64,000 nucleotides of DNA from Betaproteobacteria bacterium (lineage in GTDB: Bacteria; Pseudomonadota; Gammaproteobacteria; Burkholderiales; Burkholderiaceae_C). A program made the translations under genes and the position numbers. The notes beneath the pieces are model-generated. The model did not search any database. It was given only the letters and a program-made list of their open reading frames with translations, and was not told the origin of the DNA. The stretch spans positions 1 to 64,000 of the forward strand of contig CANGHH010000001.1 of assembly GCA_947453725.1 (NCBI GenBank), written 5' to 3'. Below are positions 1 to 7,746 of the stretch, in pieces. The stretch's first letter is position 1; each line of letters opens with the position of its first letter.

Positions 1-108
1 GGTTTGTGCCCGAGCGACCAGCGGGCTGGCCGACAGCAGCGCCGCGATGCAAAGACCCAGGACACGCGATCGACGGTCGAAATGGCAGTGCAGGGAAGGC
101 ATTCGCAT
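1..108 (-). CDS. Start of a secreted or envelope protein (cut by window edge)
   Basis: Reading leftward from an ATG at 108 there are 36 open codons up to the window edge. They encode a basic N-terminus, a hydrophobic stretch (LCIAALLSASPLVA) and an ARA-Q type signal peptidase I site, so the product is probably exported. A second in-frame ATG lies at 102. The mature part is outside the window, so no function can be given. It is divergent from the sugar-phosphate transferase gene beginning at 242, which would fit a polysaccharide export component, but that is inference from position only. Confidence 0.5.
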   Translation of the reverse strand, partial: MRMPSLHCHFDRRSRVLGLCIAALLSASPLVARAQT

Positions 109-241
109 CGGATAAGTTGAGCTGCTGCGTGGAGGCCGCAAAGCGCCAATAAGTTGGCATTCTAGGGTCCGCCATGCGCTGCCCGGATCCTCATCCCGAT
201 TGACGAGTGACCGCGCCCCAAGCCTTGGTTAGACTTGGTCG

Positions 242-1360
242 GTGCAATCCCTGATCATTTCTTTCTTCATTTCCATCCTGCTGACCGGCTGGGTCGTGCA
301 CGCCGCGCGGCATGGTGGAGGCCTGGTGTTCGACCACGACACCTCGGGCCCGCAGAAATTCCATGACCAGCCCGTGCCCCGCGTCGGGGGCATCGGCATC
401 CTGGGCGGTGCCGTCGGCGGTGCCGGCCTGATGGTCTGGCTGAACCGCCCTGCGGGTGAACTGGCTGCGATGCTGCTGGTGTGCGCCGCGCCGGCTTTCG
501 CCGCCGGCCTGATCGAGGACCTGACCAAGCGCGTCAGCCCCGGCAAGCGCCTGCTGGCCACCGCGGTGTCCGCCGGGCTGGCCTTCTGGTTGCTGGGCGC
601 GCAGATCACGCGCACCGACATTCCCGGCCTGGACCTGCTGGTTTCCTTCGGCGCCGGCGCGCTGCTGGTGACGGTGTTTGCGGTGGCGGGCATCGCCAAT
701 TCGGTGAACATCATCGACGGCTTCAACGGCCTGTCTTCGATGTGCGTGATGATCATGCTGGCGGCGCTGGCCTATGTGGGTTTCCAGGTCGACGACGTGG
801 CCGTCGCCACGCTGGCGCTGATGGGCGTCGGCGCGGTGCTGGGCTTCTTCATCTGGAATTTTCCGGCCGGCCTGATCTTCCTGGGCGACGGCGGCGCCTA
901 CTTCCTGGGCTTCTACGTTGCCGAGGTCGCCATCCTGCTGCTGGTGCGCAACCCCAGCGTGTCGCCGCTGTTTCCGCTGCTGGTCTGCATCTACCCGGTC
1001 TTCGAGACGCTGTTCTCCATCTACCGCCGGCGCTTCCTGCGTTCGGTGCCGCCCAGCATGCCCGACGGCATCCACCTGCATTCGCTGATCTACCGCCGTC
1101 TGCTGCGCTGGGCGGTGGGCGGCCGCGGCGCCCGGACGCTGACCCGGCGCAATTCGATGACTTCGCCCTTCCTGTGGCTGCTGTGCATGATGTCGGTGGT
1201 GCCCGGCATCCTGTTCTGGCAGAACACCGCCTTGATCGCGGCCGCGCTGGCCCTGTTCGCCGTGTCCTATGTGGTGCTGTACTGGCGCATCGTGCGCTTC
1301 AAGTCGCCGCGCTGGATGCGCGTGCTGGCCAGCCGGCCGGTGCCGCTGGGCAGGCGATAA
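242..1360 (+). CDS. Undecaprenyl-phosphate sugar-1-phosphate transferase, MraY/WecA family
   Basis: A 372-residue polytopic inner-membrane protein with a GTG start. Family marks are the N-terminal block FDHDTSGPQKFHDQPVPRVG (residues about 30-50), the catalytic NSVNIIDGFNGLS block, a GDGGAYFLGF loop, and HLHSLIYRR near residue 285, corresponding to the cytoplasmic histidine motif. Family members transfer a sugar-1-phosphate from a UDP-sugar to undecaprenyl phosphate and start O-antigen, exopolysaccharide or teichoic-type glycans. It is probably not mraY, because it lies outside a dcw cluster and has WecA-like spacing. The exact sugar cannot be told from sequence. Confidence 0.85.
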   Translation: MQSLIISFFISILLTGWVVHAARHGGGLVFDHDTSGPQKFHDQPVPRVGGIGILGGAVGGAGLMVWLNRPAGELAAMLLVCAAPAFAAGLIEDLTKRVSPGKRLLATAVSAGLAFWLLGAQITRTDIPGLDLLVSFGAGALLVTVFAVAGIANSVNIIDGFNGLSSMCVMIMLAALAYVGFQVDDVAVATLALMGVGAVLGFFIWNFPAGLIFLGDGGAYFLGFYVAEVAILLLVRNPSVSPLFPLLVCIYPVFETLFSIYRRRFLRSVPPSMPDGIHLHSLIYRRLLRWAVGGRGARTLTRRNSMTSPFLWLLCMMSVVPGILFWQNTALIAAALALFAVSYVVLYWRIVRFKSPRWMRVLASRPVPLGRR

Positions 1361-1509
1361 ACGAGGTTGCCGCGGGCCGCAAGGAACTGCTGGTGCCCGG
1401 CGGTGCGTCCGACGGCTGGAAGCCGCAGAGCCTCGTTCCCCTGCCACGCGACGACTTCAGCCAGACCGAAACGGGCTTGACCGCGTGGGCCGGGTCGGTG
1501 CCCACATAG
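1361..1509 (+). other. Unassigned stretch with a short remnant-like reading frame
   Basis: One frame across this stretch contains GGASDGWKPQ and ends at a TAG at 1507. It resembles GAAPDGWKPPGG in the CcdA-like antitoxin encoded at 3014-3337, so it may be the tail of a lost paralogous antitoxin. There is no start codon of its own, since the frame runs in from within the upstream gene, and the right half lies antisense to the end of the hipA remnant. Confidence 0.2.
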
Positions 1510-2436
1510 ATCTGGCAGGGTCGAATCCGCTGCGCTGACTCAGGAGAGCCACGCCATCGATCCGCTCGGCCAGGCTCTGGATGTCGCGCGTGCTCACACC
1601 CGCCTGCGCGTAATGGGTCTGCCAAGTGTTGACGACCTGGATGACCCGTGCGACCTCAGCAGCAGCCTCCGAGGGCAACAGACCGAAAGCATCGCACTGC
1701 GACATGGCGTTTTCCAGAGTCGACTCCCGGCCCTGGGCGCCGCAGATGAATTCCTGATACCCCTGGCCCGAGTTCGTCGGCAAGACGTCGTAGGCCGGCG
1801 CCAGTTTCAAGCGGCCATGGCCCATCGGGTTGACGACCAACAGCGAGTGGTTCTTCTCGTGGTCATCGGTGTTGTCGACCAGGATGTTGAAGACCATGCG
1901 ACGGAACAACTCGCGCGCTTCCTTGCCCCACCCAGCGGGCTGCCGCCGCCAGCGATGATTTTGGCTTCCAGGGCCGTGATGGGCTCCGAAGCCTCGATCT
2001 TGGCCACCACCTCGCTGAGTTGTTGCACCTGCTCGAGTCGGGGCAGGGGGCTCCCGTCTCTGGGGCTGTAGCGGTCGGCTGAAGTGGAGACGCCGAGCGC
2101 ACCGAACCGGTCGTCACCGGCGTGGTGCAGGTATTCCATCAGCGACAGGCGGCTGGGCTTGTCCACGAAGCGGATGACCTTTTCGCCCCAGCGATCCGGC
2201 CGCGCGTCGTCGACCGCGCCGACTGCGCGCTGCGCGTCTGCCGCCAGGCCGCCGGGTGGCAGGAACTCGGTGTCGGTGAGCGGTAGGTCCTCGCTCAGCG
2301 CGAATCCGCTGCGCAACCACGCCGGGCCGTAGTGCAGGGAAGCGCCTTTGCCTGCGGCAACCAGCCTCAGTGCGCCAACGTAGCGCGGCGTGGCGGGGTC
2401 GCCCAGGTACCACAGGTACAAGTCGTCCAGGCGCAT
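1457..2436 (-). pseudogene. hipA: HipA-like kinase, broken by an internal deletion and frameshift
   Basis: The N-terminal half starts at the ATG at 2436 (MRLDDLYLWYLG) and reads normally as far as the GGGSPLGGA nucleotide-binding loop near 1935. In the next frame the sequence continues as KEARELFRRMVFN followed by the kinase catalytic loop NTDDHEKNH and a normal-looking C-terminus to 1457. Between these points most HipA proteins carry roughly 100 more residues, so an internal segment is missing and the two halves are out of frame. HipA kinases phosphorylate a tRNA synthetase and are held by HipB. This copy should be inactive unless recoded. The hipB stop (2438-2440) and the hipA start (2434-2436) are one base apart, the usual operon layout. 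Confidence 0.75.
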
Positions 2437-2437
2437 G

Positions 2438-2806
2438 TCAGCCCTTGGTGCGGGGCGTGCGCAGGCGTGCCTCGGCAGAGGCCAGGGCTCTTGTGCGGCC
2501 GAGTTCGACGGCAGCCCGGACGTCCCGCTCGATGGCACCCTGGTCGTGCTCGGGCGCCGCGAGCTTGCCCAGTTCGCCGTCGCGCTGGATGAGCCAGAGC
2601 GCGGTGGCCACGATGCCGATCCCGACCGCGGGGTCACCCGCTTCCAGCCGCTGCAGCGTGGGCACCGAGACGCCCATGCGCTGGGCCCAGGTCTTCAGCG
2701 ACTCTTTGCGCCGCAGGCGGGCTACAGCCAGGTCGGCGCCCAGTTTCCCGATGGCGGCAGCCGTCGCTGGCGGAAGCTGCAGTAGGGCAAGGGCAGTCTT
2801 GGGCAT
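2438..2806 (-). CDS. hipB: HipB-like XRE-family antitoxin/repressor
   Basis: A protein of about 122 residues with a Cro/C1-type helix-turn-helix: RLRRKESLKTWAQRMGVSV then PTLQRLEAG near residues 35-65, as in HipB partners of HipA kinases. HipB binds operator DNA as a dimer and neutralises HipA. I chose the ATG at 2806 (MPKTALALL); ATGs at 2812 and 2845 are in frame. The downstream hipA is broken, so this repressor may persist as an orphan. An 8-bp inverted repeat brackets its start (see 2808-2852), consistent with autoregulation. Confidence 0.75.
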   Translation of the reverse strand: MPKTALALLQLPPATAAAIGKLGADLAVARLRRKESLKTWAQRMGVSVPTLQRLEAGDPAVGIGIVATALWLIQRDGELGKLAAPEHDQGAIERDVRAAVELGRTRALASAEARLRTPRTKG

Positions 2807-2807
2807 G

Positions 2808-2852
2808 CACATAGAGTACAGCGGGAATGCCAATCTCGTAAACATCTATGTG
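2808..2852. promoter_or_regulatory. Inverted-repeat operator candidate for hipB
   Basis: CACATAGA (2808-2815) and TCTATGTG (2845-2852) are perfect 8-bp arms separated by 29 bases, just upstream of and overlapping the possible hipB starts. HipB proteins bind pairs of palindromic sites in their own promoter, so this is a natural candidate. On the minus strand TTTACG and TACTCT, 18 bases apart between the arms, could be -35/-10 elements; that part is weak. Confidence 0.45.
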
Positions 2853-2971
2853 TATTTACAGCGCCGATGCCGTCAAAGGCCAGCTGGCCGAGCGCGTGTT
2901 TTCATGCGGCCTTGAGCCGCGGAGCAGTTCGCGGTCCAGGCGCGGGCGGCGGTGGATTGCCGAATCATCCT

Positions 2972-2984
2972 TCATGCTGCATGA
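2972..2984. promoter_or_regulatory. Short palindrome upstream of ccdAB
   Basis: TCATGC-T-GCATGA is a perfect 13-bp palindrome centred 36 bases upstream of the antitoxin ATG. Antitoxins of this class repress their own promoter through such sites, so it is a candidate operator. The 161 bases between 2853 and 3013 hold no other convincing gene. A 51-codon frame (2848-3003) is open but matches nothing I know. Confidence 0.35.
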
Positions 2985-3013
2985 TGAAACGGGCATGTTC
3001 TGAGGGCGTCACC

Positions 3014-3337
3014 ATGTTGAAGGAAGTCGGAGCCAGCGGGCAAATCTCCCTGGGCAAGCGCCTTGCCGGACAGGTGTTCGACGTGGTTTTCCACGCCGAT
3101 GGGCGCGTCGAAATGCTGCCCGTTCGGGTGGTTGCGATGGCGGGCGAAGTGCCGGTGGCGCTGGGTGCTGCGCCCGACGGCTGGAAGCCGCCGGGCGGCT
3201 ATGAAAGCTGCAGCCCCTGGGCCTTGGACAACCGGTCGGCGCTGGACGCCTACGCCCAAGGGATCGAGGAGCACGGCACTGCTGCCGACCAGCTGCAGCG
3301 CTTCCTGTCGGACCCGTCGGCGGCCATGCAGGGTTGA
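3014..3337 (+). CDS. CcdA-type antitoxin with an AbrB-like N-terminus
   Basis: A 107-residue protein directly before a CcdB toxin gene. The C-terminal tail ALDNRSALDAYAQGIEEHGT followed by a QLQRFL segment matches the disordered CcdA tail (a N-x-x-A-x-x-x-Y-x-x-x-I/V-E-x-H-G pattern) that wraps the toxin. The N-terminus is not the usual ribbon-helix-helix of CcdA. It reads VGASGQISLGKRLAG and then beta-rich sequence, recalling swapped-hairpin AbrB-like antitoxins. The toxin starts four bases after this stop. CcdA neutralises CcdB and represses the operon. The toxin-binding tail is well supported; the fold of the DNA-binding half is inference. Confidence 0.7.
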   Translation: MLKEVGASGQISLGKRLAGQVFDVVFHADGRVEMLPVRVVAMAGEVPVALGAAPDGWKPPGGYESCSPWALDNRSALDAYAQGIEEHGTAADQLQRFLSDPSAAMQG

Positions 3338-3341
3338 GCCT

Positions 3342-3650
3342 ATGCCGCGCTTCGATGTCTATCGGAACCCGAATCAGCGCGCAGTTCATCGGCTTTACCT
3401 GGATGTGCAGAGTGATCTGGTCAGTACAGCAACCCGATGGTGTCTGCCCTTGTTCCCGCGCATGGGGGATGCGCGTGTGATGACGGGCGCCCAATGGGTC
3501 GTCAACGTGGATGGTCAGTCTTGGGTTGTCGACACGCCCAATGTGCTGGCCGTTCCCAAGGCCCTGCTGCGGGATTTCCAGGGCCGCTTGGCGAGTGAAG
3601 ATCAAATGCGCGTCGAAGCCGCTATCGACTTCATGCTGCGCGGCTACTGA
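3342..3650 (+). CDS. ccdB: CcdB-family gyrase toxin
   Basis: A 102-residue protein (family about 101) with the CcdB pattern throughout: FDVYRNPNQRA, YLDVQSDLVS, VIPL-like LPLFPR, a central WVVNVDGQSW, and the C-terminal AAIDFMLRGY in the place of the E. coli LMFWGI tail that contacts GyrA. CcdB traps DNA gyrase on DNA unless bound by CcdA. It forms a two-gene operon with the preceding antitoxin. Base composition falls visibly below that of the neighbours (more A/T at 3340-3700), which suggests acquisition by transfer. Confidence 0.85.
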   Translation: MPRFDVYRNPNQRAVHRLYLDVQSDLVSTATRWCLPLFPRMGDARVMTGAQWVVNVDGQSWVVDTPNVLAVPKALLRDFQGRLASEDQMRVEAAIDFMLRGY

Positions 3651-3721
3651 ACGCGGTCGCGTCAAGGGTCACCGGTTCGTGGACTACCTGATTCAGCGCG
3701 CAGGGTCGATAATCAGTGGTT

Positions 3722-5218
3722 ATGCATGAAGAAACCACCGAAGTCTCCGCGCCCGCGATCGATGTCGCCGCTGAGCAGAGCCCCCCGCTCTTCAACACCC
3801 TCCCGCTAGACCCCAAGCTGCTGCGCGCCGTCGCCGACGCCGGCTACGTGGCGATGACGCCCATCCAGGCCAAGGCGATTCCCATCGTGCTGGCTGGCCG
3901 CGACGTGATGGGCGCCGCGCAGACCGGCACCGGCAAGACGGCGGCTTTCACCATTCCGCTGCTGCAGAAGATGCTGCGCCACGAAAGCGCCAGCATGTCG
4001 CCGGCCCGCCACCCGGTGCGGGCCCTGGTGCTGGCGCCGACGCGCGAACTGGCCGACCAGGTCGCCAACAACGTCAAGACCTACGCCAAGCACACCAACC
4101 TGCGGTCCACGGTGGTCTTCGGCGGCATCGATATGAAGCCGCAGACGCTGGTGCTCAAGGGCGGCGTCGAGGTGCTGATCGCCACGCCAGGCCGCCTGCT
4201 CGACCACATCGAGGCCAAGAACGCGGTGCTCAACCACGTCGAATACGTGGTGCTCGACGAGGCCGACCGCATGCTGGACATCGGCTTCCTGCCCGACCTG
4301 CAGCGCATCCTGTCCTACCTGCCGAAGGAACGCCAGACGCTGCTGTTCTCGGCCACTTTCTCGCCCGAGATCAAGAAGCTGGCCAACAGCTACCTGCAAG
4401 ACCCGGTGCTGGTCGAAGTGGCCCGGCCGAACGCGACGGCGACCAATGTCGAACAGCGCTTCTACAGCACCACCGACGACGACAAGCGTCGCGTGGTCAC
4501 GCAATTGCTGAAGTCGCGCGACCTGAAGCAGGCCATCGTCTTCGTCAATTCCAAGCTGGGCGCCGCGCGCCTGGCGCGTTCCTTCGAGCGCGACGGCCTT
4601 CGCACGGCTGCGCTGCACGGCGACAAGAGCCAGGACGAACGCCTGAAGTCGCTGGCTGCCTTCAAGGCCGGTGAAGTCGACCTGCTGGTGGCCACCGACG
4701 TGGCGGCCCGCGGGCTGGACATCGCCGACCTGCCGGCGGTCTTCAACTTCGACGTGCCTTTCCACGCCGAGGACTACGTCCACCGCATCGGTCGCACCGG
4801 CCGCGCCGGCGCTTCGGGCCTGGCGGTGACGCTGGTCACCCCCAGCGACACGCGCTTCGTCAGCGACATCGAGAAGCTGCTGAAGCTGAAGCTCGACATC
4901 GAAGCGATCGAGCTGGAAGATGACCGGCCGCGCCGGCCGCCGCGCCGCCGTGACGACGAAGAGGCCGACCGCGCGCCCGAAGCGCAGGCGGCCGAACGGC
5001 CGGCCGAACGCGCGCCGGTTCGTGCCCACGAGGCGCCGCGCCGCAGCGCGCCCTCGCGCGACCCTTTCTTCGACCGGCCCTACGAGGCGGCCAGTGCCGA
5101 TTCGGCGCCGGCCTGGGAAGCGAGTGCCAAGGCCTCGGCCAGCATCGCGCCGGGCCGCGGCCTGACGCCGAACATCCGGCCGAAGAAGAAGGTCGCTGCG
5201 CTGCTCGGCGGTAGCTGA
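3722..5218 (+). CDS. rhlE: DEAD-box ATP-dependent RNA helicase, RhlE type
   Basis: A 498-residue helicase. Motifs in order: Q motif (MTPIQAKAIP), I AQTGTGKT, Ia PTRELADQV, II VLDEADRML, III SATF, IV IVFVNS, V ATDVAARGLD, VI HRIGRTGRAG. The C-terminal tail of about 110 residues is rich in Arg/Asp/Pro/Ala and ends GLTPNIRPKKKVAALLGGS, typical of RhlE proteins and used for RNA binding. The enzyme remodels RNA in ribosome maturation and cold or stress growth. I chose the ATG at 3722 over an in-frame GTG at 3716. It converges on the methyltransferase gene at 5356, with a duplicated hairpin between. Confidence 0.92.
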   Translation: MHEETTEVSAPAIDVAAEQSPPLFNTLPLDPKLLRAVADAGYVAMTPIQAKAIPIVLAGRDVMGAAQTGTGKTAAFTIPLLQKMLRHESASMSPARHPVRALVLAPTRELADQVANNVKTYAKHTNLRSTVVFGGIDMKPQTLVLKGGVEVLIATPGRLLDHIEAKNAVLNHVEYVVLDEADRMLDIGFLPDLQRILSYLPKERQTLLFSATFSPEIKKLANSYLQDPVLVEVARPNATATNVEQRFYSTTDDDKRRVVTQLLKSRDLKQAIVFVNSKLGAARLARSFERDGLRTAALHGDKSQDERLKSLAAFKAGEVDLLVATDVAARGLDIADLPAVFNFDVPFHAEDYVHRIGRTGRAGASGLAVTLVTPSDTRFVSDIEKLLKLKLDIEAIELEDDRPRRPPRRRDDEEADRAPEAQAAERPAERAPVRAHEAPRRSAPSRDPFFDRPYEAASADSAPAWEASAKASASIAPGRGLTPNIRPKKKVAALLGGS

Positions 5219-5334
5219 GTCTGGACGTGAGAGTCCGGAAGGACTCGAGCGCCTGACGAAGGCCCGAAGCCGATTTCACGGCATCGGGCTGAGTCTGGAC
5301 GTGAGAGTCCGGAAGGACTCGAACGCCTGACGAA
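5214..5334. repeat. Direct repeat of a 47-bp hairpin unit after rhlE
   Basis: Two copies (5214-5260 and 5288-5334) of a 47-bp unit differ by one base. Each contains GAGTCCGGAAGGACTC, a perfect 6-bp stem closed by a GGAA tetraloop. The first copy overlaps the rhlE stop codon. There is no T-run, so it is not a standard intrinsic terminator. A role in mRNA 3'-end protection or transcription end between the two convergent genes is inference. Confidence 0.7.
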
Positions 5335-5355
5335 CCCGGACGCAAGGGCGCGGAT

Positions 5356-6111
5356 TCAGCTGGCGAGCAGGCAAAACACCGCCGGCCAGCGGTCGGGCAT
5401 GGTCTGCGGCCGGGCGCGCCAGCCGGCCACCGTGTCGGTGCGCGACCAGCCGGTCGGCAAGGTCAGCCCGCAGCTGACGGCCACGCCGGTCTGCGGCGCC
5501 AAGGCGGCCAGCATCGCGTCCAGCAGCGCGGCGTTGCGGTAGGGCGTCTCGATGACGATCTGTGTCTGCTGCAGCCGCCGCGACAGCGCTTCCAGTTCGC
5601 GCAGCCGGGACAGCCGCGCCGCGGCGTCCTGCGGCAGGTAGCCGACGAAGGCGAAGCTCTGGCCGTTCAGGCCGCTGGCGGCCAGCGCCAGCAGCAGCGA
5701 ACTGGGGCCGGCCAGCGGCAGCACCGTCACCCCCGCGGCGTGGGCCACGCGCACCAGCGCCGCGCCCGGGTCGGCCACCGCGGGCAGGCCGGCTTCCGAC
5801 AGCAAGCCCAGGTCGTGGCCGTCCAGCGCCGGTTGCAGCAAGGCCTGCCACTCGGTGGCGGGCACAGCTTCGCGGCTGCCCTTGCGCGGCCGCGGCAATT
5901 CGGTGATGGCGATGCTTTGCAGCGCCACGCCCAGCGGTGCGATGGCGTCCACGCGTTTCAGGAAAGCCCGTGCGCTGCGCGCGTCTTCGGCCGCCCAGTG
6001 GCGCAGCGCCGCCGCGCGGCGGATCACGCCCAGCGGCAGCACCGCCTGCAGGTCGACGGTCTCGGTGCCCAGGTCCAGGGCATTGGGCATCAGCACGAGG
6101 GTGCCCTTCAT
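5356..6111 (-). CDS. SAM-dependent methyltransferase, tetrapyrrole methylase fold (RsmI-like)
   Basis: A 251-residue protein with the GLLSEAGLPAVADPGA motif and the LPLAGPSSLLLALAASG block of the tetrapyrrole (corrin/porphyrin) methylase superfamily, to which the 16S rRNA 2'-O-methyltransferase RsmI belongs. Compared with RsmI it has a different N-terminus (KGTLVLMPNALDLG, not the usual VATPIGN), marking the RsmI-like paralogue often encoded beside maf/yceF in betaproteobacteria. Its substrate is unknown. The ATG at 6111 overlaps the stop of yceF by four bases, so the two are translationally coupled. Confidence 0.8.
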   Translation of the reverse strand: MKGTLVLMPNALDLGTETVDLQAVLPLGVIRRAAALRHWAAEDARSARAFLKRVDAIAPLGVALQSIAITELPRPRKGSREAVPATEWQALLQPALDGHDLGLLSEAGLPAVADPGAALVRVAHAAGVTVLPLAGPSSLLLALAASGLNGQSFAFVGYLPQDAAARLSRLRELEALSRRLQQTQIVIETPYRNAALLDAMLAALAPQTGVAVSCGLTLPTGWSRTDTVAGWRARPQTMPDRWPAVFCLLAS

Positions 6112-6713
6112 GGCTGCAGCGCGTCCAGGCCGGCGGCGCGCAGCAGCGCGCAGGTGCGGATCAGCGGCAGGCCGATCAGCGCCGTGGGGTCGTCGCTCTC
6201 GATGCGGTCGAGCAGCGCGATGCCCAGCGTCTCGCATTTGGCGCTGCCGGCGCAGTCGTAGGGCTCTTCCAGCCGCAGGTAGCGCTCGATCTCGGCGTCG
6301 CTGAGCGAGCGGAAGTGCACGGTGACCGGCGCCAGCAGCGTCTGTTCGAAGCCGGTGTCGGCGCGCACCACGGCCACCGCCGTCTGGAAGACCACGCGCC
6401 GCCCGCTCAGCTGGCGCAGCTGGGCGGTCGCCCTGGCGTGGTTGCCCGGCTTGCCGATGGGCAGGCCGTCGAGGTCGGCCACCTGGTCGGACCCGATCAC
6501 CACGGCATCGGGCCGGCCCTGCGCCACCGCGCGGGCCTTGGCCACCGCCAGGCGCAGGGCCAGTTCGGATGGCGTTTCGCCGGGTTGGGGCGTCTCGTCC
6601 ACCTGCGGCGCCATCACCTCGAAGGGCAGGTGGAGTCGTTCCAGCAGTTCGCGGCGGTAGCGTGAGGTCGAGGCCAGGATCAGGGGCGGGCGGGGCAGGG
6701 GGACAGGGTTCAT
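6108..6713 (-). CDS. yceF: Maf-like nucleotide pyrophosphatase (YceF, 7-methyl-GTP type)
   Basis: A 201-residue protein. LILASTSRYRRELLERL at the N-terminus is the Maf signature. VIGSDQVADLDG with GKPG gives the phosphate-binding and catalytic region, and YDCAGSAKCE is typical of the YceF subgroup, which hydrolyses m7GTP, rather than of Maf/YhdE, which acts on dTTP/UTP. It probably cleans modified nucleotides from the pool. It is divergent from yceD, the common betaproteobacterial order. Confidence 0.88.
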   Translation of the reverse strand: MNPVPLPRPPLILASTSRYRRELLERLHLPFEVMAPQVDETPQPGETPSELALRLAVAKARAVAQGRPDAVVIGSDQVADLDGLPIGKPGNHARATAQLRQLSGRRVVFQTAVAVVRADTGFEQTLLAPVTVHFRSLSDAEIERYLRLEEPYDCAGSAKCETLGIALLDRIESDDPTALIGLPLIRTCALLRAAGLDALQP

Positions 6714-6790
6714 CGCGCCGATTTTCGTCGCAACAGCGGCTGAGGCGATCGAGGGCTGCCGCTGGCTACACTCAGCCCCCGCTTTCGAAG

Positions 6791-7351
6791 ATGCCCATGA
6801 CCGACACCACCACCGATGCCCGCGCCCTGGAGGTGCTGGCTTTCTGCCGACACGGCGGCAGTCTGCAGGGGCGCTGGCCGCTGGCGGCGATGACGCGGCT
6901 GTCCGACAGCCTGGTCGGCAGCGACGCCGACGCGGCGGTGGACTGGCAGCTGGCGGGCAGCCTGCTGCCGGTCACCGGCGGCGAGGCGGAGGTCTGGTTG
7001 CACCTGCAGGCGCAGGCCACGGTCAGCCTGCAATGCCAGCGCTGCCTGCAGGCCATGGCCGACGACATCCCCGTCGACCGCCGCTTCCGCTTCGTTCGCA
7101 CCGAAGCCGAGGCCTTGAAGCTGGACGAAGTCTCGGAAGACGACGTGCTGGTGCTCGAGCCGCGGCTGGACGTGGCGACCCTGCTCGAAGACGAGCTGAT
7201 CCTGGGCCTGCCCATCGTGCCGATGCACGCGGTCTGCCCCGAACCGCTGCGCCCGCTGCACGACGACAGCGCGCTGGAAGACGAGGTCCCGCATCCCTTC
7301 GCTGCGCTGGCGGCGCTGCGCGGCAAGCCGCCGCGCGACGGCGACGCCTGA
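6791..7351 (+). CDS. yceD: YceD/DUF177 family protein (23S rRNA accumulation)
   Basis: A 186-residue protein with the LQCQRCLQAM cysteine motif and the acidic ED-VLVLEP and DLATLLEDELIL-like segments of DUF177. In E. coli YceD is needed for normal 23S rRNA levels. It heads the yceD-rpmF-plsX-fab cluster here as in most proteobacteria. The start could be the ATG at 6791 or at 6797. Confidence 0.85.
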   Translation: MPMTDTTTDARALEVLAFCRHGGSLQGRWPLAAMTRLSDSLVGSDADAAVDWQLAGSLLPVTGGEAEVWLHLQAQATVSLQCQRCLQAMADDIPVDRRFRFVRTEAEALKLDEVSEDDVLVLEPRLDVATLLEDELILGLPIVPMHAVCPEPLRPLHDDSALEDEVPHPFAALAALRGKPPRDGDA

Positions 7352-7394
7352 GGCGCTGGCCACCCGGCGCTGGCGGCGGCCGGTAGGCCAGTGC

Positions 7395-7400
7395 TATACT
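7395..7400 (+). promoter_or_regulatory. Possible -10 element before rpmF
   Basis: TATACT lies 119 bases upstream of the rpmF start in the 167-base gap after yceD. No good -35 is visible at 17 bases. It could start a transcript for rpmF-plsX-fab, which in other species is also read from yceD. Confidence 0.3.
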
Positions 7401-7518
7401 TGAAGGCTTTGCGAGGGCTAGCCCCTCTTCGAGTCACCGCGTTGACTCTGGCGTGGGCCCCAGGCCCCGAAATTGGCGCCGGCCCCCAGGCCAGTCAGCC
7501 GCCCCCCAGGAGAATTTC

Positions 7519-7701
7519 ATGGCCGTTCAGCAGAACAAGAAGTCGCCTTCCAAGCGCGGCATGCACCGCTCACACAACGCCGTCGCGGCGCCGGGTACGG
7601 CCGTCGAGTCGACCACCGGCGAGGTGCACCTGCGTCACCACATCAGCCCGACCGGTTTCTACCGGGGCCGCAAGGTCCTGAAGACCAAGGCCGACGCCTG
7701 A
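7519..7701 (+). CDS. rpmF: 50S ribosomal protein L32
   Basis: A 60-residue protein, [20 protein letters not shown] at the start and [15 protein letters not shown] near the end, the full L32 pattern. The four zinc cysteines found in some lineages are absent, as is usual in proteobacteria. A CAGGAG ribosome binding site sits at 7507-7512. It is followed after 45 bases by plsX. Confidence 0.97.
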   Translation: MAVQQNKKSPSKRGMHRSHNAVAAPGTAVESTTGEVHLRHHISPTGFYRGRKVLKTKADA

Positions 7702-7746
7702 TAGCCGGCGTGGGTCGATCCCGGCCCACTGCCGCTGCCTGAATCT

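Noticed and set aside
1505..1530. GGTCGAATCC resembling a tRNA T-loop
   Set aside because: No acceptor or anticodon stem can be drawn around it, and it lies in the hipA remnant. I found no tRNA gene in the window.
2848..3003. 51-codon frame between hipB and ccdA
   Set aside because: Starts inside the hipB operator repeat, has no recognisable domain and no clear ribosome site; kept only as a note.
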